From: Ruminococcaceae bacterium P7
Lineage (GTDB): Bacteria > Bacillota > Clostridia > Oscillospirales > Acutalibacteraceae
Reading direction: 5' to 3'
DNA length: 64,000 bases
NCBI GenBank assembly: GCA_900100595.1
Contig: FMUA01000003.1
Span: forward strand, 1 to 64,000
The notes below the pieces were generated by a model. The model did no database searches and had not been told where the DNA came from. It was given only the letters and a program-made list of their open reading frames with translations. The position numbers and the translations under genes were made by a program. Positions 15,319 to 23,123 of this stretch are shown here, one piece after another (the first letter of the stretch is position 1; every line of letters begins with the position of its first letter).

Positions 15319-15455
15319 TAGATATAATGATTTATTGGTGCAATATCAATAAGAGAATGGTATTTTTGCTATTGTTGTTTGTGCAAAATATTTTTTTGTT
15401 CAAATCAAAGAGTTTTGTTTGGGCGGTTTTTTATTCAAAAAAGTCGAAAACAATC

Positions 15456-15965
15456 TCATTCAAGCCCGTTTTCAAGCATCCCGGCGATCGTGTCGACCGT
15501 ATTTTCAATGTCCGCGTCCGGCGGAACGTCTACCGTGATATCGGAATATTGCGCGTAAAGCGGTGAACGGTTGTTGAAAACGTCCTGAAGCGTTTCATTT
15601 TTATGGAAAACGATGCCGCGGGTGCGGATGTTCCTCACACGGCGCTGAATCTCGGAAAAGGGCACGTTGACATAAACGACAGTACCGATTTCGCGCAGAT
15701 GTGTCATCGCGCGTTTGCTGAGAACCATCGATCCTCCCGTCGCGACAACGGTATGGTCGCACTCCAGCGTGGTGCCGACCTCCTCCTCCAACGAGAGAAA
15801 GCTGTCCAGACCGTCGTTATCGAGAATCTTTTGCAGCGGCTTGTCCGCGCGGCGGCTGATGATCAGATCGGTATCCACGAAGGAATAGCCGATCGCCTTG
15901 GCAAGCAGCACGCCGAGCGTGCTTTTGCCCGAGCCCGGCATGCCGATCAAAATGATATTACGCAT
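15456..15965 (-). CDS. Shikimate-kinase-like protein
   Basis: A 169-residue P-loop kinase of the shikimate kinase family. Walker A is GMPGSGKST (about 8-16), followed by DTDLI, with its conserved Asp for shikimate, and a late NRSPLYAQYSD matching the C-terminal Arg/Tyr motif. Other key positions differ. The usual FRxxE motif reads FLSLE, so the shikimate-binding Arg is missing; the GGG loop reads TGGS; and the lid lacks RPLL. The enzyme may therefore use another substrate, or be a divergent AroK. It begins three bases after pyk in the same transcript, with no other aromatic-pathway gene nearby. Confidence 0.7.
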   Translation of the reverse strand: MRNIILIGMPGSGKSTLGVLLAKAIGYSFVDTDLIISRRADKPLQKILDNDGLDSFLSLEEEVGTTLECDHTVVATGGSMVLSKRAMTHLREIGTVVYVNVPFSEIQRRVRNIRTRGIVFHKNETLQDVFNNRSPLYAQYSDITVDVPPDADIENTVDTIAGMLENGLE

Positions 15966-15968
15966 AAA

Positions 15969-17411
15969 TTACAGAATCCTGATGTTGAGTGAATCCGTGC
16001 TGGAGGTCGGAATGGTCTTGTTGGAGGAAAGCACCACGACGGTGTCGCCCTTTCTCACAAGACCCGTGCTGAGCGCCTTTGTCATCGCCTGATTGGTGAT
16101 GTCATCGGAGGTGAGCTTTTCTTCTCCGACAAGCGCGGTGATACCCCAGTTGAGGCACAGCTTGCGGCAAACCATTTCGCTGGTGACGACCGCGATGACG
16201 GGAACGTCGGGACGGTAGTGCACCATAGCGCGCGCGACCTTGCCCGTGGCGCTCTCGACGATGATCGCCTTCGCGCCGACTTCTCTGGCAATTTCCTTCG
16301 CCGCCTTGCAGATGCTGCCGCGGAATACGTTCTGATCCTTGATGGCGTGCGCCTCCACATAGCTTTTCAGCGCTGCGAACTCACCGCTGCGCTCCGCCTC
16401 GGTGCAGATGGCGTCGAGCGCCTTGACGCTCTCAACAGGGTATTTGCCCGCAGCGGATTCGCCTGACAGCATAACGGCGCTGGTGCCGTCGTATACGGCG
16501 TTGGCGACATCGCTGATCTCCGCTCTCGTCGGGCGCGGGTTGGTCGTCATGCTCTCGAGCATCTGCGTCGCGGTGATGACGTATTTTCCCTTTGCCACGC
16601 ACTTGCGGATAAGCTGCTTCTGGATCTCGGGCAGCTTGATGAACGGAATCTCAACGCCCATATCGCCTCTGGCGACCATGATGCCGTCGGCGTAGTCCAT
16701 AATCAGATCCATATCGTCCACGCCGCCCTGGTTCTCGATCTTTGCAATGATCTCGACCTGCTCGTAGCCGATACTGTCGATGAAGTCACGCAGCGTTCTG
16801 ACGTCCTCGTGATTTCTGACGAAGGACGCGGCGACGACGTTGGCGCCCTGCGAAAGACCGAACTCAATATCGCGTCTGTCCTGCGCGCTGACGTAGGGCA
16901 TGCTGATATGGTAGCCCGGTATGTTGATGCTCTTGCGGTTCTTGAGCACGCCGCCCTTGTTGACGCGGCAGACGATGCGGTCGGGATAGGTCTCCTTAAC
17001 CAGAATCGAAATCAGACCGTCGTCGAGCAGCAGCTCTCTGCCGATCGCGCGGCTGCCCTCGGAGAAGAAGATATCGACAAGCTTGGGATAGGATATCGAA
17101 ACGCCCGTAAAATCTCCCTCATCCAGCTGCTTGTAAAGCGTGAAATCGCTGCCCTCTTTCAGCTCGGCGGAGCCGTCCTTAAAGGTGGTGACGCGCACCT
17201 CGGGACCCTTGGTATCGAGCATGATCGCCACGTTCTTTCCGCTCTCGGCGATCGCCTCGCGGATGTTCGCGAACACGCCCGCAAGCGCGTCATGGGTTCC
17301 GTGGGACATGTTGATTCTGGCTACGTTCATTCCCGCGTCGATCATCTTCAGGAGCATTTCCTTGGTGTTGCTCGCGGGACCGATGGTACATACGATTTTT
17401 GTTTTTCTCAT
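15969..17411 (-). CDS. pyk: Pyruvate kinase
   Basis: A 480-residue enzyme for the last step of glycolysis (PEP + ADP to pyruvate + ATP). The barrel begins KTKIVCTIGPAS and contains NMSHG, the metal-binding stretch MVARGDMGVEIP and TATQMLESM. The C-terminal domain follows with SATGKVARAMVHYRPDVP. Its length fits a standard enzyme without the extra PEP-utiliser domain seen in some Firmicutes. GGGGG precedes the ATG. The shikimate-kinase-like gene is directly downstream. Confidence 0.95.
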   Translation of the reverse strand: MRKTKIVCTIGPASNTKEMLLKMIDAGMNVARINMSHGTHDALAGVFANIREAIAESGKNVAIMLDTKGPEVRVTTFKDGSAELKEGSDFTLYKQLDEGDFTGVSISYPKLVDIFFSEGSRAIGRELLLDDGLISILVKETYPDRIVCRVNKGGVLKNRKSINIPGYHISMPYVSAQDRRDIEFGLSQGANVVAASFVRNHEDVRTLRDFIDSIGYEQVEIIAKIENQGGVDDMDLIMDYADGIMVARGDMGVEIPFIKLPEIQKQLIRKCVAKGKYVITATQMLESMTTNPRPTRAEISDVANAVYDGTSAVMLSGESAAGKYPVESVKALDAICTEAERSGEFAALKSYVEAHAIKDQNVFRGSICKAAKEIAREVGAKAIIVESATGKVARAMVHYRPDVPVIAVVTSEMVCRKLCLNWGITALVGEEKLTSDDITNQAMTKALSTGLVRKGDTVVVLSSNKTIPTSSTDSLNIRIL

Positions 17412-17455
17412 TGTTAGGTTTCCCCCTTTTTTTCAGAGTTATACATTCCAATCTC

Positions 17456-17484
17456 AGTATACACCTTTTTCTGCATCTTTTCAA
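17456..17484 (-). promoter_or_regulatory. Promoter of pyk
   Basis: Minus strand TTGAAA (17479-17484) and TATACT (17456-17461) with a 17-base spacer. Confidence 0.6.
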
Positions 17485-17760
17485 TAATGTTTTTGATTTT
17501 TTCACCCTATTTTCGGGAGAAAGTACCAGAGAAAACGGCTCCGAAGCGGCAGAATTGCCGTTCTTTTTTCGCTTTCACCGAATCGCGCCGATTTGCACTG
17601 ATATGATTGTTTATTTTTATTTTATCACGTAACATTCACACATCAGGGCTTTTTTGTTGATTTTTTTGGGTATTTTTGATTTTGCCCTTTATTTTTTGCT
17701 TTTTATTTGTTATAATAGCAGGGCAGCGATACCATCAATCTGAAAGGATGAAACGATACA
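17485..17760. other. Divergent intergenic region (pyk / cohesin-like lipoprotein)
   Basis: This is AT-rich sequence without a gene. AACGGC at 17534-17539 can pair with GCCGTT further on, and a shorter CGGCA-TGCCG stem sits inside, followed by a run of T. It could be a weak plus-strand terminator of an unseen short transcript. A TATAAT at 17711-17716, with only a poor -35, is the likely start signal for the lipoprotein gene at 17761. Confidence 0.4.
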
Positions 17761-18600
17761 ATGATGAAGAAAAAGAGATTCAATGCGACTTTCGCGGCAG
17801 TCATCGCCGCAAGTCTCGCGGCGGTTTCGCTCATGGCGGGCTGCGGCGCAGGCGGTGAGGACGCAAAGGAAACACGCGTTGTAAGCGAAACACAGGTCGT
17901 CACCCGCGTGGTCAACGGCGTATTCACCGACGAGGACGGCAACATTCTCAAGGGCGCGGACGGCCAGCCGCTCACCGCTCCCTCGGGCACACCCGACAGC
18001 AACGAAAAGGAAAAGAGCGAGAAGGAAGGCAGCAAGACCTCTGACGGCAAGACCGACGCAGGCTCCGAAGAAAAAGACGAAAAGGACGAAAAAAGCGAGA
18101 GCGGCAAGTCCGACAGCGGCGACAGCAAATCGGACGCAAGCAGCAAATCAAGCGAAAGCAAGAAAACTCCCGAGAAAAAGGGCGACGACGGCGACAGCAG
18201 CAACAACCTCAAGCTCGGCGGCAAGGAATGTGAGGTCGGCGACACCGTCATCTGCACCTATTATGTGACCTGCCCGACCAAGTTCATCAACTTCCAGGCG
18301 ACGCTCAACTACGACAGCGACAAGGTCAACGTCGAGGATGCAGAGCTTTCGGGTTCCGCGTCCAGCGGCAGCGTTATCAACTACGACCTCGACGGCAAGG
18401 TGAAGTTCAACGGCATCAAGCTCAACGGCTATAACTACGCAAAGGGCGGCGCGTTCCTCACCGTCACCTACAAGGTGCTTGATTCCGGCTCCACAGACCC
18501 GAAAATCACATGGGAAATCGTTACCGACGCCTCCAACAACGCGATGATCGTCAACGGCGAACCCATCAGCGACTTCAAGGTGGAAGCGGAATACGAATAA
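17761..18600 (+). CDS. Cohesin-like domain lipoprotein
   Basis: A 279-residue surface lipoprotein. The signal peptide has the lipobox LMAGC. A Lys/Asp/Glu/Ser-rich, probably disordered spacer covers about 75-145. The C-terminal domain (about 150-279) reads EVGDTVICTYYVTCP, then FINFQATLNYDSDKV and GKVKFNGIKLNGYN. That pattern resembles the beta-sandwich cohesin modules of ruminococcal cellulosome or amylosome proteins. Cohesins bind dockerins, and a dockerin-like segment occurs in the GH25 protein at 54291. The domain could also be a generic carbohydrate-binding-type Ig fold. It is monocistronic with a strong terminator. Confidence 0.65.
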   Translation: MMKKKRFNATFAAVIAASLAAVSLMAGCGAGGEDAKETRVVSETQVVTRVVNGVFTDEDGNILKGADGQPLTAPSGTPDSNEKEKSEKEGSKTSDGKTDAGSEEKDEKDEKSESGKSDSGDSKSDASSKSSESKKTPEKKGDDGDSSNNLKLGGKECEVGDTVICTYYVTCPTKFINFQATLNYDSDKVNVEDAELSGSASSGSVINYDLDGKVKFNGIKLNGYNYAKGGAFLTVTYKVLDSGSTDPKITWEIVTDASNNAMIVNGEPISDFKVEAEYE

Positions 18601-18616
18601 TTTACTCCGGCAGACG

Positions 18617-18645
18617 GCAGGGTGCGGACGCACCCTGCTTTTTTT
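18617..18645 (+). terminator. Rho-independent terminator
   Basis: GCAGGGTGC and GCACCCTGC, a 9-bp perfect stem with loop GGAC, followed by seven T. Confidence 0.88.
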
Positions 18646-18678
18646 ATTGCGGACAGGCGCGGTTCCCTCACATTTTAC

Positions 18679-18707
18679 TTGATGTTTTGTGAAGTTTGTG
18701 GTACAAT
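18679..18707 (+). promoter_or_regulatory. Promoter of proBA
   Basis: TTGATG (18679-18684) and TACAAT (18702-18707) with a 17-base spacer; proB begins 36 bases later. Confidence 0.65.
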
Positions 18708-18743
18708 GTAGAGTGACAATTTACGCGGAAACAGGGTGTATAT

Positions 18744-19529
18744 ATGAGCAGACAGAGAACTGTCATCAAGGTCGGCACCTCCACGCTGACCTATGAAAAC
18801 GGAAAAATGAATTTCAGGCGCATCGAGCGTCTCTGCAAGGTCCTCTGCGACCTGCACAACAGCGGTGAGGATCTGCTGCTGGTATCGAGCGGCGCCGTCG
18901 GCGTCGGAATGGGCAAGACGGGACTTTCCCGCCGACCCGAGGAAACAAAGAAAAAGCAGGCGCTCGCCGCCATCGGTCAGTGCGAGCTGATGTTTATGTA
19001 TGATAAATTTTTCGGCGAGTATAACCACAACATCGCCCAGATCCTTCTGACGGCGGACGTAGTGGAATCCGCCCATAAGCGTGAAAACATTGTCAACACC
19101 ATCGAAGCGCTGCTGGATATGGACATTATCCCGATCATCAACGAAAACGACACCGTCGCGATCGACGAGATTTACGGCAAGAACTTCGGCGACAACGACA
19201 TGCTCTCCGCGATCGTTTCGGGCATCGTCAGCGCGGACAGGCTGATCATCCTCACCGATATCGACGGGCTGTACGATTCCAACCCCAAAACCAACCCCGG
19301 CGCGAAGAAAATCGACGTGGTGGAGCATATCGACGCCGGCATCCTCGAGATGGCGGCAGGAACAGGCTCCAACCGCGGCACGGGCGGTATGATAACGAAA
19401 TTACAGGCGGCGAATTACGCCACAAAATGCGGCATTGAGGTAGACGTGATCAACGGCTCCGAGCCGGAGACGCTCTATCAGGTATTCGACGGCAACTGCC
19501 CCGGCACCAAATTCATCGCCGCGCAATAA
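18744..19529 (+). CDS. proB: Glutamate 5-kinase (no PUA domain)
   Basis: A 261-residue amino-acid kinase fold enzyme that phosphorylates glutamate in the first step of proline synthesis. It shows the N-terminal VIKVGTSTLT, the SSGAVGVGM glycine loop, the NENDTVAIDE substrate region and GTGGMITKLQAA. It lacks the roughly 100-residue C-terminal PUA domain of the E. coli enzyme, a known short form in many Firmicutes. proA follows after 16 bases with a good ribosome binding site. Confidence 0.94.
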   Translation: MSRQRTVIKVGTSTLTYENGKMNFRRIERLCKVLCDLHNSGEDLLLVSSGAVGVGMGKTGLSRRPEETKKKQALAAIGQCELMFMYDKFFGEYNHNIAQILLTADVVESAHKRENIVNTIEALLDMDIIPIINENDTVAIDEIYGKNFGDNDMLSAIVSGIVSADRLIILTDIDGLYDSNPKTNPGAKKIDVVEHIDAGILEMAAGTGSNRGTGGMITKLQAANYATKCGIEVDVINGSEPETLYQVFDGNCPGTKFIAAQ

Positions 19530-19545
19530 GAAAGGAAGTACGACT

Positions 19546-20790
19546 ATGACACAGCTGGAAACCATGGGCGCCGCGGCAAAAGCCGCTTCGCGCTTTTTAA
19601 TGAACGCGGGCGCACGCAAGGACGACGCACTGCTCGCGATAGCCAAGGCGCTCCGTGAGAACGCCTCCGCGATCATCGAAGCCAACCAAACCGACCTGAA
19701 AAACGGCAAGGAAGCGGGTCTCACCGACTCTCTGCTCGACCGTCTCAGACTTGACGAAGCCCGCATCGAGGGCATGGCGCAGGGCGTGGAGCAGGTCGCG
19801 GCTCTCCCCGACCCGATCGGCAAGGTACTCGACGGCAGAACCCTGAAAAACGGGCTGAAAATCGAAAAGGTCAGCGTCCCGATGGGCGTGATCGGCATTA
19901 TCTATGAAGCGCGTCCGAACGTCACCTCCGACGCGGCGGCTCTCTGTCTCAAGGCAGGCAGCGCGGTCATTCTCAGAGGCGGCAAGGAGGCGATCCACTC
20001 CAACTGCGCGATCATGAGCGTCATGCGCGCGGCAATCGCGGGCATTGGATTCCCCGAGGACTGCATCGCGCTGGTGCAGGATACCTCCCGCCAGAGCGCG
20101 ACCGAGCTGATGCAGCTCACCGACTACCTCGACGTCCTTATTCCCAGAGGCGGCGCGGGACTCATCCGCAGCGTTGTGGAGAACGCCAAGGTGCCCGTCA
20201 TTGAGACGGGCGTGGGCAACTGCCACGTCTATGTCGACGCGAGCGCCGATATCGAAATGGCGGCGAACATCATCTTCAACGCCAAGACCAGCCGTCCTTC
20301 CGTCTGCAACGCGATCGAAACCGTGCTTGTCCACAAGGACGCGGCAGCTGCCGCTCTGCCCGCGATCAAGGCGGAGCTGGACAAGAAGCAGGTGGAGATC
20401 CGCGGCTGCGAGAAAACAAGAGAGATCCTCGGCGACTGCGTGATTCCCGCGACCGAGGACGACTACGAGAGAGAGTTCCTCGACTACATTCTCGCCGTCA
20501 AGGTCGTCGACAGCCTTGACGACGCGCTCGACCATATTGCAAAATACAGCACGGGTCACAGCGAGAGCATCGTGACCGCCGATTACAGCGCTGCGGAGAA
20601 GTTCACCTCCTGCGTCGATTCGGCGGCGGTCTATGTCAACGCCTCCACCCGTTTCACCGACGGCGGCGAGTTCGGTCTCGGCGCGGAAATCGGCATTTCG
20701 ACCCAGAAGCTCCACGCGAGAGGTCCGATGGGTCTCAACGAGCTGACCTCCATGAAGTTCATCATCAAGGGCAGCGGTCAGATTCGATAA
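19546..20790 (+). CDS. proA: Glutamate-5-semialdehyde dehydrogenase (gamma-glutamyl phosphate reductase)
   Basis: A 414-residue NADPH-dependent enzyme reducing gamma-glutamyl phosphate to the semialdehyde, the second step of proline synthesis. Diagnostic stretches are PMGVIGIIYEARPNVT, LRGGKEAIHSN and the active-site Cys region SRPSVCNAIET; the C-terminus reads FGLGAEIGISTQKLHARGPM. It forms an operon with proB; ProB and ProA are thought to channel the labile intermediate. Its stop lies three bases from the end of a convergent unknown gene. Confidence 0.95.
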   Translation: MTQLETMGAAAKAASRFLMNAGARKDDALLAIAKALRENASAIIEANQTDLKNGKEAGLTDSLLDRLRLDEARIEGMAQGVEQVAALPDPIGKVLDGRTLKNGLKIEKVSVPMGVIGIIYEARPNVTSDAAALCLKAGSAVILRGGKEAIHSNCAIMSVMRAAIAGIGFPEDCIALVQDTSRQSATELMQLTDYLDVLIPRGGAGLIRSVVENAKVPVIETGVGNCHVYVDASADIEMAANIIFNAKTSRPSVCNAIETVLVHKDAAAAALPAIKAELDKKQVEIRGCEKTREILGDCVIPATEDDYEREFLDYILAVKVVDSLDDALDHIAKYSTGHSESIVTADYSAAEKFTSCVDSAAVYVNASTRFTDGGEFGLGAEIGISTQKLHARGPMGLNELTSMKFIIKGSGQIR

Positions 20791-20793
20791 TTT

Positions 20794-21114
20794 CTAAATC
20801 AACAGATATACCAGCGCGATCAGCAGCCCCGCGTCGGTTTTCTCGTCCATGAGCAGGAGCAGCAGCATGAGGATCACGCTGCGCTCCTTGTCCTTGAAAA
20901 AGATGTCGAGAATGCCGCCCTCGGGCGCTGCATGCCGTGGCTTCGGCTCGGGCTTGGGAACGGGCTTCGGCTCGGGCGCTGCCAAAGGTTCGGGAATCTC
21001 TTCCTTTTCCTCTTTCTTCGGCTCGCGCGGACGCTGCCGCTCCTGACTGCTCCTTTGACGCGCGTGCGACAGCTGCTGCGCGCGTGCAAGGGCTTCCTCC
21101 TCAAAGCTCGGCAT
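20794..21114 (-). CDS. Small proline-rich protein with C-terminal hydrophobic segment, unknown
   Basis: A 106-residue protein I do not recognise. The first 60 residues are highly charged (Arg/Gln/Glu, then a Pro-Lys-Glu run with repeated PEPKP). The last about 35 residues hold two hydrophobic segments, VILMLLLLLM and AGLLIALVYLLI, so it is probably membrane-attached by its end. GGAGG precedes the ATG. It is last of three small co-directional genes and converges on proA. Confidence 0.6.
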   Translation of the reverse strand: MPSFEEEALARAQQLSHARQRSSQERQRPREPKKEEKEEIPEPLAAPEPKPVPKPEPKPRHAAPEGGILDIFFKDKERSVILMLLLLLMDEKTDAGLLIALVYLLI

Positions 21115-21126
21115 GATACACCTCCG

Positions 21127-21444
21127 TCAGAATAACAATCCGCTGTCCTTGATCAGCGGTATCACCTTGATCAGCTTCATCAGCCGCTGCGCCTGTTCGA
21201 GCTTGCGCTGCTTCTCCTCGCCGAGAAACGGCTTGAGCGCCTGAAACAGCCTGCTGACGTCGTCGTCCGCGGAAAAGCTGCCCATCAGGGGCGCGAGCGA
21301 CTGCATCGCGCCGAGCATCTCGTTTTTCGGCTCGGGCTTGGGAGCGGGCTTGCTCAGACCAAGCTGCTCGCCGAGGCTCTGTACCTGCTTCATCGCCTCG
21401 GGATTGCTGAGTATCTGATTGATTGCGTCCTGCATTTCGGACAT
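21127..21444 (-). CDS. Small helical protein, unknown
   Basis: A soluble, helical protein of 105 residues from the ATG at 21444, which has AAGGAGA nine bases before it; the frame runs ten codons further without a site. It contains ILSNPEAMKQVQSLGEQLGL and a basic C-terminal half (KPFLGEEKQRKLEQAQRLMK). The LSNPE motif recalls the LSDPE of the protein encoded just upstream. No function is known to me. The position between two other small genes, about 12 and 48 bases apart, suggests one transcript. Confidence 0.6.
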   Translation of the reverse strand: MSEMQDAINQILSNPEAMKQVQSLGEQLGLSKPAPKPEPKNEMLGAMQSLAPLMGSFSADDDVSRLFQALKPFLGEEKQRKLEQAQRLMKLIKVIPLIKDSGLLF

Positions 21445-21492
21445 TTGGCTCAATCTCCTTTGGCGCCGACGCATGACACGCGGCGCGCACCT

Positions 21493-21717
21493 TTATTTTT
21501 GCAGCATTTTCAGCAGCGCCTGCGCCTGCGGACTGTTCAGCAGCTGCCGGGTTTTCTCGGGGTCGCTGAGCACCTCCCGCACCTGCGATGTGTCGCAGTC
21601 GGTGTTTTGGAGCAGGCTCTCATAATCGCCGCTGTCCGCGGCGCGTTTGACTCCCTCGGGGCTCATATTCAATTTTTTGGAGAGCTGACCGAGCAGCTCG
21701 TTCATTTTGTCAGACAT
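21493..21717 (-). CDS. Small helical protein, unknown
   Basis: A 74-residue acidic, fully helical protein: KMNELLGQLSKKLNMSPEGV, then VLSDPEKTRQLLNSPQAQAL. The paired LSDPE/LNSPQ helices look like short protein-interaction repeats. A GAGGTGG site precedes the ATG. It is first of the three-gene unknown cluster and divergent from the YfcE-like gene. Confidence 0.6.
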   Translation of the reverse strand: MSDKMNELLGQLSKKLNMSPEGVKRAADSGDYESLLQNTDCDTSQVREVLSDPEKTRQLLNSPQAQALLKMLQK

Positions 21718-21772
21718 AAAACCACCTCACCCTATACTATGCGCGCGGCGCATTTTTAGAACGGAGTTTTTT

Positions 21773-22243
21773 ATGCGTATTTTAGTTCTTTCCGACACTC
21801 ACGGCGATTACCGCTCCATGATGGAGGCTGTCAACCAGCAGCCGACCGCCGAAATGATCATCCACTGCGGCGACGGCAAATCGCAGGTGGAGGATCTGGA
21901 GCATGCCTTTCCCGACAAGAAAATCGTCGCAGTCCGCGGCAACTGCGACTGGAGCTGTAATCTGCCCGACACGCAGACCATTGAGGCCGCGGGCAAAACC
22001 ATTTTTGTCACTCACGGGCATCTGTTTCAGGTCAAATTCACGCCCTATCAGCTGATTTGCGCGGCGCAGGAAGCGGACGCGGACATCGTGTGCTTCGGTC
22101 ACACCCACTGCGCGATGAATGAGTATTACGAGGGGCTGTATATGCTCAACCCCGGCTCCTGTCACGGCTACGGCGCGTCCTACGGCTACATCGACATCAC
22201 CCCGAACGGCGACGTCGTCACCAACATCGTGAAGCTGGACTGA
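21773..22243 (+). CDS. YfcE/MJ0936-type metallophosphoesterase
   Basis: A 156-residue calcineurin-like phosphodiesterase with all metal-binding motifs: LSDTHGD at the N-terminus, HCGDG, VRGNCDW, VTHGH and FGHTH, ending in the usual LNPGS region. The family hydrolyses phosphodiesters such as bis-pNPP with Mn; the physiological substrate is unknown. The ATG at 21773 has CGGAG before it and aligns with the family's start; the open frame extends into the divergent promoter region. It runs into holB after 10 bases. Confidence 0.85.
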   Translation: MRILVLSDTHGDYRSMMEAVNQQPTAEMIIHCGDGKSQVEDLEHAFPDKKIVAVRGNCDWSCNLPDTQTIEAAGKTIFVTHGHLFQVKFTPYQLICAAQEADADIVCFGHTHCAMNEYYEGLYMLNPGSCHGYGASYGYIDITPNGDVVTNIVKLD

Positions 22244-22253
22244 GAGGACTGCC

Positions 22254-23123
22254 ATGAATTTCGACGGCTTCAACTTTGACAGCGACACCCGCCGCACGCT
22301 CAGTCTGCTCGTTTCCGCCAACCGTCTGCCCCATGCCGTTATCATCGAGAGCAGGTCGGCGCAGAAGGCGCTGGAGGTCGCAACGTATCTCTCAGCCTTT
22401 GCGGTTTGCGGCAGCGGCGAAAAGCCCTGCGGCGCGTGCAAGCAGTGCAAAAACGCCTTCGCGCGGGCGCACTGCGATATTCAATACGTCAAGCCCGACT
22501 CCAAAAGCAAGACGGGCATCTACAACATCGACCAGATCCGCGCTTTGGCGGGCGACGCGCAGATTCGTCCCAACGACGCGGATTGCAAGGTATATATCTT
22601 TGAGGAAGCGGACAAGCGCTTCCCCGAAGTCTCTCAAAACGCCTTTCTCAAGCTCCTCGAGGAGCCGCCGCAGCGCATTTATTTCTTTCTGCTCTGTCAG
22701 AGCGCGAAGGCGCTGCTCGGCACCATCCGATCGCGCTGCACCGTGATCCGCACGGGCGGCGACGCGCTCCCCTCGGAGGACGCGCTTGAAAGCGCAAAGG
22801 CGATCGCACGCGGGATTCTTTCATCGCGTGAATACGAGCTGCTGCGCGCGCTGAACGATCTGACCGACAAGGAAAAGCAGGCGGATATCCTGCTCGGCGT
22901 CAAGCTGCTCCTGCGCGACGCGCTGGCGGTGCTTTCGGGCGGCGACGCGCTCACGGACAGCGAAACCGCAAGACTGCTTGCCGCGCGGCTCACGCGGGCA
23001 AAGCTCATCGGCATGATCGAGCTGACGGACAGCTCGGACTACAAGCTAAAGCAAAACATCAACATCAACCTCCTCACAACGTGGCTGTGCGGAGAATACA
23101 GGAGGATATTATGGCAGAGGTAA
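22254..23123 (+). CDS. holB: DNA polymerase III delta-prime subunit
   Basis: A 289-residue clamp-loader subunit. It has the NRLPHAVIIE start, a zinc module with CGSGEKPCGACKQC, VYIFEEADKRF in the Walker-B-like position, NAFLKLLEEPP and the RSRC arginine-finger motif. The Walker A is degenerate, as expected for delta-prime, which does not bind ATP productively. It overlaps ricT by 13 bases. The holB-ricT order is the same as in Bacillus. Confidence 0.88.
   Translation: MNFDGFNFDSDTRRTLSLLVSANRLPHAVIIESRSAQKALEVATYLSAFAVCGSGEKPCGACKQCKNAFARAHCDIQYVKPDSKSKTGIYNIDQIRALAGDAQIRPNDADCKVYIFEEADKRFPEVSQNAFLKLLEEPPQRIYFFLLCQSAKALLGTIRSRCTVIRTGGDALPSEDALESAKAIARGILSSREYELLRALNDLTDKEKQADILLGVKLLLRDALAVLSGGDALTDSETARLLAARLTRAKLIGMIELTDSSDYKLKQNININLLTTWLCGEYRRILWQR

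Noticed and set aside
15327-15566. Plus-strand open frame in the AT-rich gap near the shikimate-kinase-like gene
   Set aside because: No ribosome binding site, low-complexity hydrophobic start, and the second half is antisense to the kinase gene.
17520-17580. A small RNA ended by the hairpin near 17550
   Set aside because: The stem is short, no promoter is evident on the plus strand upstream of it, and pyk leader sequence occupies the region.
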